64,000 nucleotides of DNA. Source: Planctomycetota bacterium (GTDB lineage Bacteria > Planctomycetota > Phycisphaerae > Phycisphaerales > SM1A02). The notes beneath the pieces were generated by a model that saw nothing but the letters and a program-made list of their open reading frames with translations, made no database searches and was not told the origin of the DNA. The DNA is taken from the NCBI GenBank assembly GCA_016872915.1, contig VGYQ01000001.1:46926-110925 (forward strand), written 5' to 3'. Below are positions 46,660-56,845 of this stretch, in pieces (position 1 is the first letter of the stretch; the number at the start of each line of letters is the position of its first letter). The translations under genes and the position numbers were made by a program.

Positions 46660-48177
46660 AGCCTCATCTGAGTCATCGGCAGCGCCCCTTGGACTGCTGC
46701 TGATCGGCTGCCACAACACGACCCCCATGCCACCAAACAGACTGACCCAACTCGCTCCATCATCGGTGCGCCGCGCAAAAATGTTCGTCACTGGTCCCTG
46801 AAGTCGCACTCGGGCAACGCGAATCATCGACCCGTTCACACGGCGCCAGACATCGATGCCATCATCGTGACCGATCCACAGATCGTTGCCAACGGTGACC
46901 ACAGTTCGCGCGAGACTGCCCTGCGGCATCTGAAGCACTTGCCGCTGCCCCTTGTCTTCCACAATCACTCGAGGCGCGACTTCGATCGTGAACGCATCAG
47001 TGTCTGCACCCTCGATGAGTGCCTTCCCGAATGCGCCCTCGATTGTCGCGTTCGGCGGGTTCATCGTTTGGATGGGATTTGTCGAGGGCTCACAACTGCC
47101 GCCGGTCATGTACAGCCAGTTCCCTTCTGGGCTCCCTGCCACGATGCGGCGACCATCCGACAGGACTCTTTCAAGCCGCCCTGCTTCACGAGTCGTTGCG
47201 AAGAATTCATCCCCCGCTCCGCGCGCATCTGCTTCGCGCCGGTACAGCGATCGCCCGAATGTCCCAGCGATGAGGTAGGTATTCGGCCCAACGAATGCCG
47301 CATCAATCGCGCCTCGAACACGAATGGGTGGCAGTGCGGATAGTCCATCGGCATCGATGCGCCAGACCCCAATTTGTTCCGCTGTGATCGCCCACAACTC
47401 GCCCTGAATACATCGAAGGTGACTCACTTGCCCAGGCAATACCTCACCGGCAAGTTCATGCAGGTCACCATTCAGAACTCCAATTCGCGCTTCTGTTTTT
47501 CCTTGCACAACACAGCCGTATCGTCGATCGACGGTCCCACGGCCTGTGCCAACCGTGGGAAGCGGCACGAGCATCGTTGCTGATCCGAGCACACTGCCAT
47601 CACTGAGTCGAACGATCTCGCCACTGCGCGTTGTCACTGGACCAGAGGCGGTACCAACCACTCTGCCACACACGGTGCCGCTGGCAAGGAATCGTTCGCC
47701 CGTATCGACTCGAACCACCCCGCCCAGACCGCTGACATAGATCGCGCCATCCACGCTCGACACACTTTCCGGGCGCAGACCAAGGACCTTCTCGCTCATC
47801 GACTCAATCACCATGGGCGACCGAGGATTCGAGATATCGATACGAAGAACGGAAGTGCGGTCGAGCACAGCCACGAGGTCGCTGCCATGTCCGACCATGT
47901 CCACGAGTGCGCCAGACTTTCCTGGCATCGCACAGACCAGTTTTGCAAGCACACTTCCGTTCTGGGGATCGAGCACCAAGAGTGTTGCCCCAAAGCCCTG
48001 AAACACACTGTCGCGATAGACAAGCGTGCACCAATGCGATCCGCCGACAGAATGGGAACAGACGAGATCTTTCGGTCGTGTGTCGAGCCGATTGATCGGT
48101 GTGTAGTCACTGACGCATGCACTCAGGAGCACTCCCGCCCCCGCGGCCATACGAAGCAGGCATTTCAGCAGACACAT
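46612..48177 (-). CDS. Lipoprotein, beta-propeller-like hypothetical
   Basis: MCLLKCLLRMAAGAGVLLSACVSDYT lipobox; repeated blade-like strands. Confidence 0.7.
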   Translation of the reverse strand: MCLLKCLLRMAAGAGVLLSACVSDYTPINRLDTRPKDLVCSHSVGGSHWCTLVYRDSVFQGFGATLLVLDPQNGSVLAKLVCAMPGKSGALVDMVGHGSDLVAVLDRTSVLRIDISNPRSPMVIESMSEKVLGLRPESVSSVDGAIYVSGLGGVVRVDTGERFLASGTVCGRVVGTASGPVTTRSGEIVRLSDGSVLGSATMLVPLPTVGTGRGTVDRRYGCVVQGKTEARIGVLNGDLHELAGEVLPGQVSHLRCIQGELWAITAEQIGVWRIDADGLSALPPIRVRGAIDAAFVGPNTYLIAGTFGRSLYRREADARGAGDEFFATTREAGRLERVLSDGRRIVAGSPEGNWLYMTGGSCEPSTNPIQTMNPPNATIEGAFGKALIEGADTDAFTIEVAPRVIVEDKGQRQVLQMPQGSLARTVVTVGNDLWIGHDDGIDVWRRVNGSMIRVARVRLQGPVTNIFARRTDDGASWVSLFGGMGVVLWQPISSSPRGAADDSDEASTSGVGAGAASATSG

Positions 48178-48212
48178 GTCGAAAGCGTAGCGGACGGTGC
48201 TAGGATCGAAGG

Positions 48213-48527
48213 ATGGCCCAAGGACGGATCGAACTGCTTCAGAAAATGCTCGAGCAAGACCCCGGCGACTCGTTTTGCTGCTATGGGATGGCGCAGGAGT
48301 ATCTCAAGCTGGGCGACATTGACAATGCCGTGGCTTGGTTTGACCGCACCCTTGCATCCGATCCCGAGCACTGCTACGCCTACTTTCACAAGGCGCGGGC
48401 CCTCGAAATGGGCGGCCGATTGACGGAGGCACAGGCAACTCTGCGAACCGGACTTGAGCGAGCCCGCATCCAGGGCGATTCGCATGCCATCGGTGAATTG
48501 CAGGGATACCTCGGGCAGCTCGAATGA
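48213..48527 (+). CDS. TPR-repeat protein
   Basis: DSFCCYGMAQEYLKLGDIDNAVAWFDRTLASDPEHCYAYFHKARALEMGGRLTEAQATLRTGLE. Confidence 0.85.
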   Translation: MAQGRIELLQKMLEQDPGDSFCCYGMAQEYLKLGDIDNAVAWFDRTLASDPEHCYAYFHKARALEMGGRLTEAQATLRTGLERARIQGDSHAIGELQGYLGQLE

Positions 48528-49195
48528 CGCTCGCTCGTCGCACCAACCGGCAGAAAGCATCGATGATCGAGCGCATCGCAACGGATCCAAAGGATCCGCG
48601 GCTTGCGCGCATTCTGGTCGCGGGCGGCAAGCGGGCGGTGGCGATTGTTGGCCGCGAGACACTCGCGGCCCTTGGGGTGCGAGAGGGCATTCGGTGGACC
48701 GCACAGTTGGAGACGCGTGTCCACCGTGCGCAGCAAGAGCGCGAGGCACGGTCGTATGCGCTTGCCATGCTTGCTCGGGCGAGTCAGAGTGCGGAGTCCA
48801 TTCGACGCGCCCTTGTGCGTCGCCGATTTGCCCAGGACATCGTTGAGCGCACGGTCGCTTCGCTCGTTGCCGATCGGTGGATTGATGAGGAAGCGCACGC
48901 GGCGCTTCGCGCGGACCGACTGGCCGCATCGCGGCCGGGCGCCTGCGAAACCTATCTGACGGAAGCACTGGGAAGTGAGGGAATCACCGAGTCACTGGCT
49001 CTTCGAGAAGCTCGGAGAGTCGCCGGCAGCGCCGAATCTGCTGCACGCGCGCTCTCGCTTGCTCGTTCGGCGCTGCAGCGCCGCGGACGCCGTACTCCGC
49101 TCGCAGTTGCCCAGTCGCTGGCGCGAAAAGGATTTGACCCATCTATCATCGTCAATGCCATGCGGCGTGAAGGATTCGACTGCGATGCGGAGTGA
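48524..49195 (+). CDS. recX: RecX-family regulatory protein
   Basis: ALAMLARASQSAESIRRALVRRRFAQDIVERTVASLVADRWIDEEAHAALRADRL. Confidence 0.8.
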   Translation: MTLARRTNRQKASMIERIATDPKDPRLARILVAGGKRAVAIVGRETLAALGVREGIRWTAQLETRVHRAQQEREARSYALAMLARASQSAESIRRALVRRRFAQDIVERTVASLVADRWIDEEAHAALRADRLAASRPGACETYLTEALGSEGITESLALREARRVAGSAESAARALSLARSALQRRGRRTPLAVAQSLARKGFDPSIIVNAMRREGFDCDAE

Positions 49196-49751
49196 AATCA
49201 TCGGCGGGTCTTATGCGTCGCTTGCTGCACTCACGGCGAGCCTTCTCACTGGATGTACGGGGCACCTGAATCAGAGTAATGGAATCGACGGAATCGGTTC
49301 AGGAGCGCTGCCCGCACTGCAGTCATCCACACAAACATCGCTCGCTGATCCAACTCCATCCGTGATCGGCCTGGATCGTCGAAACTGGCATCTCATGATG
49401 GTGGCTCTTCCGCGCGGTCAGGTTCAGGTGCAGCCGACCTACTCCGAGGATCCAACGATTGTTCGGGGCACCGCGCGCGTCGATGGCATCTATCCAAATG
49501 CATCGACCGCACTGGATGGAGGGTCGAATGGGGGCCAACTCGTCATCGAGGGTGTGGTGCAGCCCTTCTGGCCAACCGTGCTGTTCGTTGCTGCGCCGGT
49601 TCGTATGGCGAGTGGTGATCCCCCAGGCAAGATCCAGCAGCAGCCCAGAACCGGCTTTCAATTGGTTCCAATTGCCGCGGATGGGCAGCCGATCTGGGAT
49701 CACGGGACTTGGACGTGGGTCGAAAGACCAGCTGCGCCAGAGGCGCCATGA
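49185..49751 (+). CDS. Putative lipoprotein, unknown function
   Basis: MRSEIIGGSYASLAALTASLLTGCTGH lipobox; overlaps recX end. Confidence 0.6.
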   Translation: MRSEIIGGSYASLAALTASLLTGCTGHLNQSNGIDGIGSGALPALQSSTQTSLADPTPSVIGLDRRNWHLMMVALPRGQVQVQPTYSEDPTIVRGTARVDGIYPNASTALDGGSNGGQLVIEGVVQPFWPTVLFVAAPVRMASGDPPGKIQQQPRTGFQLVPIAADGQPIWDHGTWTWVERPAAPEAP

Positions 49752-49793
49752 CACACCCCGTTCCCTGACCTGACGCCCCCTGTTTAGACAGCC

Positions 49794-50918
49794 ATGACAT
49801 CGCAGCCGATTCAACCTGTGCGTGCCCTCCTTCGGCCCATTCGCATCGGCGCTCTTGATGCACCCAACCGTGTGCTCATGGCACCGCTCACGCGCTGCCG
49901 CGCGCCGAACCATGTGCCGACGCCGCTGATGGCTGAGTACTACGCACAGCGAGCAAGTGCGGGACTGATTATCGCCGAAGCCACGATGGCGATGGCGGAA
50001 GGATCTGCTTTCAACAATGAACCGGGCATCCATACGGTCGAGCAGATCGCAGGCTGGCGAGTCGTGACCGACCGAGTGCACGCCGCTGGCGGACGAATCT
50101 TTTTGCAACTCTGGCATGGTGGACGAACATGCCATCCACTGCTGAACAGTGGTCGACAACCCATTGCACCGAGTGCAATCGCAATCACATCCAATCCATT
50201 CCGTGGTCCAGATGGCCCCGTGCCGCATGCCTTGCCGCGTGCCGTCGAAGATTCGGAGATTCCTGGCATTGTCGCTGGCTTTGCGACCGCGACCCGACAT
50301 GCACGTGATGCGGGCTTTGATGGAGTCGAACTCCATGGTGCAAACGGTTACCTGATCGACCAGTTCACTCGCGACGGCTCGAACCATCGAACCGGCCCCT
50401 ACGGTGGTCCCGCATCGCACAGGATTCGCTTCGCGTGCGAAATCGTGGAGGCAGCTTGTGCTGCATGGGAACCTGGGCGCGTTGGCCTGCGGATCTCCCC
50501 GCTTGGCAGCGGCAACAGCATGAGCGATAGCGATCCTGTCGGTACCTACACACTGCTGGCGCAAGCTGTCAGCCGAATCGGCATCGCCTACCTCCATGTC
50601 CTGCGCGCCGACTTCATGGGTGTGCAGAAGGCTGATGTCCTCACCCCACTTCGCAAAGCCTTCCGCGGAACACTTGTATCGAACATGGGCTACACGACCG
50701 ACGATGCCGAGCAGGCGATCGAGTCAGGAGCCGTGGATGCCGTGGCATTCGGACGCGCCTTCCTTGCAAATCCCGACCTCCCAGAGCGCATTCGCCTCGG
50801 TGCCGAGTGGAATGCACCGAATGACAAGACGTTCTACGGCGGAGGTGCGGAGGGCTTGACGGACTATCCCTTTCTGACAAAGGCGCAGCGCGAAGCGGCG
50901 CTTCAAGGTGTTCAATGA
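49794..50918 (+). CDS. Old Yellow Enzyme family NADH:flavin oxidoreductase
   Basis: APNRVLMAPLTRCRAPNHVPTPLMAEYYAQRASAGLIIAEAT; DAGFDGVELHGANGYLIDQFTRDGSNHRTGPYGG. Confidence 0.95.
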   Translation: MTSQPIQPVRALLRPIRIGALDAPNRVLMAPLTRCRAPNHVPTPLMAEYYAQRASAGLIIAEATMAMAEGSAFNNEPGIHTVEQIAGWRVVTDRVHAAGGRIFLQLWHGGRTCHPLLNSGRQPIAPSAIAITSNPFRGPDGPVPHALPRAVEDSEIPGIVAGFATATRHARDAGFDGVELHGANGYLIDQFTRDGSNHRTGPYGGPASHRIRFACEIVEAACAAWEPGRVGLRISPLGSGNSMSDSDPVGTYTLLAQAVSRIGIAYLHVLRADFMGVQKADVLTPLRKAFRGTLVSNMGYTTDDAEQAIESGAVDAVAFGRAFLANPDLPERIRLGAEWNAPNDKTFYGGGAEGLTDYPFLTKAQREAALQGVQ

Positions 50919-51298
50919 GTGATGGTGCGAAAGACATTCCCGCAGGACTGCCACCCGGTTACCCATTTCAGCGTGACTGGGAGATAGCGCCGCGCGAGTT
51001 GAAGGCGCTTCTTGATCAGGGTGCTCCGGTCGTTGTGATCGATGTGCGCACCGAAGCAGAGCGTGCTCTCGCGCACATCGACGGCACGATGCATGTTCCG
51101 CTTGCCGAACTACCGACGCGTATCCCCGATTTACGCAAGCATGACGGCGACCGCATTGTGGTGCATTGTCATCATGGCATGCGCAGCTTGAAGGCGACGG
51201 AACTGCTTCGTCAAGCGGGCTTTGATGATGTGCGGAGTCTTGCAGGTGGGATCCACCTCTGGAGCATGGACATCGATCCAGCAGTCCCCGCTTACTGA
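50915..51298 (+). CDS. Rhodanese-like domain protein
   Basis: VVVIDVRTEAERALAHIDGTMHVPLAEL...IVVHCHHGMRSLKATELLRQAGFDDVRSLAGGI. Confidence 0.92.
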   Translation: MSDGAKDIPAGLPPGYPFQRDWEIAPRELKALLDQGAPVVVIDVRTEAERALAHIDGTMHVPLAELPTRIPDLRKHDGDRIVVHCHHGMRSLKATELLRQAGFDDVRSLAGGIHLWSMDIDPAVPAY

Positions 51299-51371
51299 CC
51301 CACCGAGTTGCAGTGCCGGCCCATGCATACGGTGTGCCCCTCCGGAGCGACCGTTGCCACAATCACATGAA

Positions 51372-51443
51372 AGCGGGCGAAGGGATTTGAACCCTCGACA
51401 TTCGGCATGGAAGGCCGACGCTCTACCGCTGAGCTACGCCCGC
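51372..51443 (-). tRNA. tRNA-Gly (anticodon TCC)
   Basis: Acceptor GCGGGCG/CGCCCGC, anticodon loop CTTCCAT, T-loop GTTCAAATC. Confidence 0.95.
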
Positions 51444-51508
51444 GAGACCGATCAGAGTCTACCTGAGGACCGCGCACGCGTGCGTAGAGCATGCGTACTT
51501 GCCGAGGC

Positions 51509-52855
51509 TTACGTTGCCGCCAGAAGGCGCTCCACGTACTTGATGTCGTGCGTGGCGTTGACAAACAGCTCCTCGCGAAGCAGGCGCTCGTACAAAGGGA
51601 TCGTGGTCTTGATCGGTCCAACCTTGAACTCTGCAAGCGCGCCGAGCGAGCGGCGAATGCACTGCTCCCGAGTTGGCGCATGGACGATCAACTTCCCAAC
51701 CATTGAGTCATAGTTGGTCGGCACGCGATATCCGGCGCGGACATGGCTGTCGAGCCGAATGCCAGGGCCACCGGGCGCGGTCCATGTCTCCACAAGACCC
51801 GCCTGCGGCATGAAGTTGCGAGCTGGATCTTCCGCATTGATGCGAAACTCCATGGCATGCCCGTGAATACGGATGTCCGACTGCTTGTACGGCAAGCGCT
51901 CGCCCGCCGCAACGCGGATACCCGTCTGCACAATGTCAACGCCCGTGATTGCTTCCGAGATCGGATGCTCAACCTGTACCCGCGTATTCACTTCAAGCAT
52001 GTAGAAGTTCTGACTGCGATCCATCAAGAACTCGCATGTCGCGGCACCTGCGTACTTCGCTTGTCGGATGAGTTCGGCTGCGGATTCGCACACCTTCTCG
52101 CGCTTTGCCGGATCGACTCCAGGCGCAGGTGCCTCTTCGATGAGTTTCTGGTGTCGGCGCTGGCTCGAGCAATCTCTCTCGTACAGATGCACCGAGTTGC
52201 CATGCTTATCGCCGATCACTTGCACTTCAAAGTGGCGCGCGAGCTCAAGATACTTTTCGACGAACACCATTGGATTTCCGAATGCTGCCGCGGCTTCTTG
52301 GCGAGCCTGTTCGATGCCCTGACGCAGTCCAGCCTCATCATGCGCAATTCGCATGCCGCGTCCACCCCCACCGCCTGCAGCCTTCACAATGACGGGGAAA
52401 CCGATGTCCTTGGCGACCTGAACGGCCTCGTCGATGTCCTCGATGCCTCCCTCCGTACCTGGAAAGATCGGCGTTCCCGCCTTCTTGGCGAGTCGCTTGC
52501 AGTTGACTTTGTCGCCAAGCGCCGACATGGCTTCTGGACTTGGGCCAATGAACTCAAATCCACTGTCGCGGCAGACTTCCGCAAAGTGTGCGTTCTCAGA
52601 GAGGAACCCGTAGCCAGGATGAATGGCGTCTGCATGCGATATCTCCGCAGCCGCAATGATGCGATCGATGCGGAGATAGGAGTCTTTGCTCGGCGGCGGA
52701 CCAATGCAGACCGCCTGCGCGGCTTGCTCGAGCCACGGGCCCCCCGCATCGGCGGATGAGTACACGCACACCGGCTCTATTCCAAGTTCACGGCATGCTC
52801 GGATGATGCGCAGCGCTATCTCGCCGCGATTGGCAATCAAGACTCGCTTGAACAT
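51509..52855 (-). CDS. accC: Acetyl-CoA carboxylase, biotin carboxylase subunit
   Basis: FKRVLIANRGEIALRIIRACRELGI, HPGYGFLSENAHFAEVC, KAAGGGGGRGMR, NTRVQVEHPISEAITGVDIVQ. Confidence 0.97.
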   Translation of the reverse strand: MFKRVLIANRGEIALRIIRACRELGIEPVCVYSSADAGGPWLEQAAQAVCIGPPPSKDSYLRIDRIIAAAEISHADAIHPGYGFLSENAHFAEVCRDSGFEFIGPSPEAMSALGDKVNCKRLAKKAGTPIFPGTEGGIEDIDEAVQVAKDIGFPVIVKAAGGGGGRGMRIAHDEAGLRQGIEQARQEAAAAFGNPMVFVEKYLELARHFEVQVIGDKHGNSVHLYERDCSSQRRHQKLIEEAPAPGVDPAKREKVCESAAELIRQAKYAGAATCEFLMDRSQNFYMLEVNTRVQVEHPISEAITGVDIVQTGIRVAAGERLPYKQSDIRIHGHAMEFRINAEDPARNFMPQAGLVETWTAPGGPGIRLDSHVRAGYRVPTNYDSMVGKLIVHAPTREQCIRRSLGALAEFKVGPIKTTIPLYERLLREELFVNATHDIKYVERLLAAT

Positions 52856-52860
52856 GAAGA

Positions 52861-53364
52861 TCAGCTCGGTCGGATCAGGAAGAGCTTCTGACCAAACTCA
52901 ACCGCCTGTCCATTTTTTACAAGCACCTTGGCGATCGTGCCCGATCGTTCTGCCTTGATTTCGTTGAAGATCTTCATCGCCTCAAGCAAACACACAACCG
53001 AGTTTGCATCGACCGTCATTCCCACGGTAGCCAACGGTGGCTTGTCTGGTCCCGATGCGGCATAGAACGTTCCCACCATTGGGCTCTCAATCGCCTCGAG
53101 CCCTGCCTCATCCTGTGACGTGCCGGATGCCGTGCCTGACTTGGAGGTTGCGGCTGTGTTCGTTGCGGCGGGCGATGCGGCGCCAACTTGCCCAGCCGAC
53201 ACCGCGGGTGCGAGCGGCGCCCCGTTATGCACCACCTGAGGTGCCACCAGCGTGGTCTGCCTGCGGATCGTGGCCTGCTCATCCTTGTCCCGGAGATCGA
53301 GTTCCATCAGGTCATTTTCAACCATCAGGCGAACCAACTCCTTCAACTTTCGGATGTCCATCAT
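52861..53364 (-). CDS. accB: Biotin carboxyl carrier protein of acetyl-CoA carboxylase
   Basis: [23 protein letters not shown]; biotinylation motif [14 protein letters not shown]. Confidence 0.95.
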   Translation of the reverse strand: MMDIRKLKELVRLMVENDLMELDLRDKDEQATIRRQTTLVAPQVVHNGAPLAPAVSAGQVGAASPAATNTAATSKSGTASGTSQDEAGLEAIESPMVGTFYAASGPDKPPLATVGMTVDANSVVCLLEAMKIFNEIKAERSGTIAKVLVKNGQAVEFGQKLFLIRPS

Positions 53365-53461
53365 GGTTTGCAGAGCATAGCAAACCGAGTAGATCGGCGC
53401 AGAACGCCCCACGATCGAAACAATTCATCCCCAACAGCTGTAGCAGCGATTCTGTCCGAAA

Positions 53462-54178
53462 TCAGGCTGGCTGCCGTAGGGAAACTGGCGGTCCGAGCAC
53501 CTCTGCGAGAAGAATCCCTTGGCGGAGTCCAGACCGTGTTGTAAAGGCAGATCGTAGGGGACTTGAGAGAGGCAGCGCGGGAACGGCGCTTGTCTTCACA
53601 GACGGGGTGGCCGCAGTTGTGTCCCTTGGTCGCCGACCGCTGAGCGCGCCCTCGTGAATCTGCTTGGACCGCTCACGAAGGTAGGTGGCAGTGGCTTCAC
53701 CCACAAAATCTTCTTCATCCGAGGTCGCAGCAACTGAAGAGTCAAACGCGCCTGTCGTTCCAGGAAAAACGGCGCGCGCCTCGACGACCGCAGTGTCCCC
53801 GCGTTCTTCCTTGAAACCAGAGTTGACATCCGCCGCCGCGTCCGACCACTGGCGTCGGAGCGCTGCAACCACGTCCGTGGGGGCATCTTCCGCAAACTGA
53901 TCGATCCGCCGCTTCATTTCCTCCAAGTAACTCCGCGTAGCCGGGGCGGCTGAAACACCCTGCGTGACGGGCGGTACGGGCGGCGCACTCCTGTTGGGCA
54001 TTGCAATAATTGGAGGCGCCTTCACCTGAGCAATCCGTGCCACTCCCGGTGGGGATGTCTGTGCTCCCTCCAAGCGCGCCTTTGCTTCCTTTGCCTTCTT
54101 CTCTCCCTGCTTTGCCGCCATGCGGATGACTGCCTGCAGGACAAACACAACAAATAAGATGATCGTGCCTGTTGTCAT
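53462..54178 (-). CDS. Single-TM hypothetical with conserved-looking C-terminal tail
   Basis: MTTGTIILFVVFVLQAVIRMAA N-terminal TM; C-terminal SAFTTRSGLRQGILLAEVLGPPVSLRQPA. Confidence 0.65.
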   Translation of the reverse strand: MTTGTIILFVVFVLQAVIRMAAKQGEKKAKEAKARLEGAQTSPPGVARIAQVKAPPIIAMPNRSAPPVPPVTQGVSAAPATRSYLEEMKRRIDQFAEDAPTDVVAALRRQWSDAAADVNSGFKEERGDTAVVEARAVFPGTTGAFDSSVAATSDEEDFVGEATATYLRERSKQIHEGALSGRRPRDTTAATPSVKTSAVPALPLSSPLRSAFTTRSGLRQGILLAEVLGPPVSLRQPA

Positions 54179-54194
54179 GACTGCGTCTTGAAGT

Positions 54195-54935
54195 CTATGC
54201 GCCGCGCGGCAACTGCAATGCGAGTGAACCCGATCTGGCAAGAAACTCGCAGCCAAACGCTGAAGACAGCGTGCTGGGCTGAAGGACGCTCGTGGAGGGC
54301 CCGAAGGCCAGCAAGCGTCCGCCGTCGAGAAGCGCTATGTCATCAGCCCACTGGTCCGCGAGCGCAAGATCGTGGACTGCAGCAATCACGACCCCACCCT
54401 TTCGACAGCGGCGGCGCAGCGCTTGGATCACTCGAACAGCCTCGGCTGGGTCGAGATTCGCCAGCGGTTCGTCGAGCACAAGCAACCCGCCGTCCGGATG
54501 CTGCCGAAGCGCACGCGCAACGATGCAGCGCTGCTGCTCGCCACCCGACAACTCATGGAATCGTCTGCTCGCGAGCGGTTCGAGAGCAAGTTCGTGCAGC
54601 AACTCCTCTGCCGACACGCTCGCCGCACCATGCACGGCACCCAACTCGATCACATCGCGAACGGTCACATCGATGGCAAGCATCGACCGCTGCGCCACCC
54701 ATGCCACACATCGCGCACGCTGCGCAGGCGCGATGGCGCTTGTCTCCCTGCCGCACCACTGCACCGAACCATCCATCGGCGCACGCAGCCCCGCCGCAAG
54801 CCGGAGCAGTGAACTTTTGCCACTGCCGTTCCTGCCAATCAGAAGGCAGGTACGACCGACTTCCACCTGCATCGTCACCGAATGGAGAACGCGCCGCTGT
54901 GAGTACGCAAAGGAAGCATTTCGAATCGTCAGCAT
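54195..54935 (-). CDS. ABC transporter ATP-binding protein (FecE/BtuD type)
   Basis: LIGRNGSGKSSLLRL Walker A, ELSGGEQQRCIVARAL signature, LLVLDEPLANLDP. Confidence 0.93.
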   Translation of the reverse strand: MLTIRNASFAYSQRRVLHSVTMQVEVGRTCLLIGRNGSGKSSLLRLAAGLRAPMDGSVQWCGRETSAIAPAQRARCVAWVAQRSMLAIDVTVRDVIELGAVHGAASVSAEELLHELALEPLASRRFHELSGGEQQRCIVARALRQHPDGGLLVLDEPLANLDPAEAVRVIQALRRRCRKGGVVIAAVHDLALADQWADDIALLDGGRLLAFGPSTSVLQPSTLSSAFGCEFLARSGSLALQLPRGA

Positions 54936-55945
54936 GACCAGTCTCCACGGCGCAGGCGCGCTGATCGCAGCATCAGCAGGAATACAGGTCCACCCACGAG
55001 TGCAGTCAGCACACCGATCGGCAGGCGACCGCTCCCAAAGTCGATTCCTTGCCGGATCGCATCGCTCCACACCAAAATCGCAGCACCTGCGACAGCACTT
55101 GCGGGCACAAGGGCACCATGGAGTCCACCCAGCAGTGCGCGCGCCAGATGTGGCGCCATGAACCCGATGAAGGCGACCGGGCCGCACAGTGCAACACTGG
55201 CGGCAGCGAGTGCTCCAGCACCGACAAACATTTGGATACGCAGCGGTGCAACGGCAACTCCCAGGCTCTCTGCTTCCTCATCCCCCGCACTTGCAAGATC
55301 AAGATTGCGCGACTTCCACAACGCCATGAGCAGCACAAGGACGAGAATCACGACTGTATTCCACCAGGGAATGGCCCTCGGGAGTTCTGGAACTTGCCCC
55401 ATGAACCAACTCCACAGTTCACCGCGGCTTGTCGGCGGCATCATGGACTGCAGGAGCAGCGTGATTGCACCACACATGCTCGCCACAACGGTTCCAGCAA
55501 GGACAAGCGTGAGCGGATCCAAGACTCCACCGCGACGACCAAGGACAAAAACCACAAACAAGACGCCAACTGCACCAATCGTTCCTGGTAGCAGTGCATC
55601 AGGCCCCAGGAACATGGCTGCAGTACCTGCGGCGGCGAACGGCAACCAAGCCGCAATCGTTGCGCCGAGTCCAGCGCCCGCGGAGAGTCCCAAAATGAAT
55701 GGCGAAGCGAGCGGATTCCGAAGCAGTGCTTGCAGCAAGAGACCGCTGAGACCCAGCGCAGCCCCGGCCGCCATACCAGACTTCACCGCACCCAGTCGAA
55801 GGGAGATGATCCCTGGCTCAGGAACTCCAAACAACCAGTTTCCAGTGCTCGGATCACGTCCGATCAGGAGTCTTGCCGCGACTCCTATGAGTAGCGCAGC
55901 ACTGAGCGCAATCCATGCCCAACCCTTGGAACGAAATCGGATCAT
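54929..55945 (-). CDS. FecCD-family ABC transporter permease (iron/cobalamin type)
   Basis: GLSGLLLQALLRNPLASPFILGLSAGAGLGA; GPVAFIGFMAPHLARALLGG. Confidence 0.94.
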   Translation of the reverse strand: MIRFRSKGWAWIALSAALLIGVAARLLIGRDPSTGNWLFGVPEPGIISLRLGAVKSGMAAGAALGLSGLLLQALLRNPLASPFILGLSAGAGLGATIAAWLPFAAAGTAAMFLGPDALLPGTIGAVGVLFVVFVLGRRGGVLDPLTLVLAGTVVASMCGAITLLLQSMMPPTSRGELWSWFMGQVPELPRAIPWWNTVVILVLVLLMALWKSRNLDLASAGDEEAESLGVAVAPLRIQMFVGAGALAAASVALCGPVAFIGFMAPHLARALLGGLHGALVPASAVAGAAILVWSDAIRQGIDFGSGRLPIGVLTALVGGPVFLLMLRSARLRRGDWSC

Positions 55946-56823
55946 GGCACCTGAACCTCAGAAGCCAAACGCGAACGCATCCGGAGCAACGATTCTGTGA
56001 TTCCCCCACCGGGCTGAAGGAGCGCGGGCTCATCCAGTCGGACAACCTTTGCGCCGCCAGCGGTCGGTGTGTCAAAGCGCGCATCTGTCATCTGCCGACC
56101 AAGCAGAATGACGATGTCTGGGTTGGTCCGAAGCAGATCCTCATTGCCGAGTGATTGATACCCCACACGCTCAAGCGCAGGGGCGAAGCCCTGGGCCTGC
56201 AACACTTCCATGAGATAGGACTCCGTGCCAAAGGCAAGCAGATCGGCCCCCTCTTCACCACAGACAACCGCAAGCACTCGCTTGCCCGCTGAACCAGGAA
56301 GGGGTGCAACTGCTGCATCGAAAGCTGCACCAAGGCGACTGGCCTCGCGTTGCATTTGCAGACGCCTTTCTTCCGAACAAAGGGGCATACAGACTGTCGA
56401 CACATCCTTGACCGCCCGTCGGCAGTCTGCGAGCGTTGCGAGTGGAATAGGCACCACCGACCAACCATGGGCTTGGGCAAGTTCAACCAGTGCTGATGGA
56501 ATCCCCTGCGCAGCGGGCTGCACAAAGATCACTGTTGGCTTTGCCCGCACGAGTGCTTCTGCGTCAACATCCAGAAGTGTGCCAACAGCCGGCGTGTTTG
56601 GCGCCCCGACACACCAAGGCGTTCTGCCGACAAGAAGATCTTCGGCACCGAGAGCGGCAAGTGTTGCAGTGACTCCGGGGGAAAGGGACACCACACGTGC
56701 GGTATCTGGCGCATCAGCGACGGGCGGTAACGCTGATTCGGAGCGTTCACACCCTGCACCGAGAAGTCCAAGCAGCAGCACAAGACATGTGGACGATCGA
56801 GCCAACTCGGCGAAGAGACTCAC
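55942..56823 (-). CDS. BtuF-like periplasmic substrate-binding lipoprotein
   Basis: LLLGLLGAGCERS lipobox; ARVVSLSPGVTATLAALGAEDLLVGRTPWC. Confidence 0.9.
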   Translation of the reverse strand: MSLFAELARSSTCLVLLLGLLGAGCERSESALPPVADAPDTARVVSLSPGVTATLAALGAEDLLVGRTPWCVGAPNTPAVGTLLDVDAEALVRAKPTVIFVQPAAQGIPSALVELAQAHGWSVVPIPLATLADCRRAVKDVSTVCMPLCSEERRLQMQREASRLGAAFDAAVAPLPGSAGKRVLAVVCGEEGADLLAFGTESYLMEVLQAQGFAPALERVGYQSLGNEDLLRTNPDIVILLGRQMTDARFDTPTAGGAKVVRLDEPALLQPGGGITESLLRMRSRLASEVQVP

Positions 56824-56845
56824 GGGGGGCTACATTAGCGCAGCG

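Noticed and set aside
48524-49195. Idea that recX marks a recA-recX SOS operon
   Set aside because: No recA in the window; recX is coupled to a TPR gene and a lipoprotein gene instead
56824-56845. Possible cobalamin riboswitch upstream of the BtuF-like gene
   Set aside because: Only 22 bp between divergent start codons; no B12-box-like structure can fit
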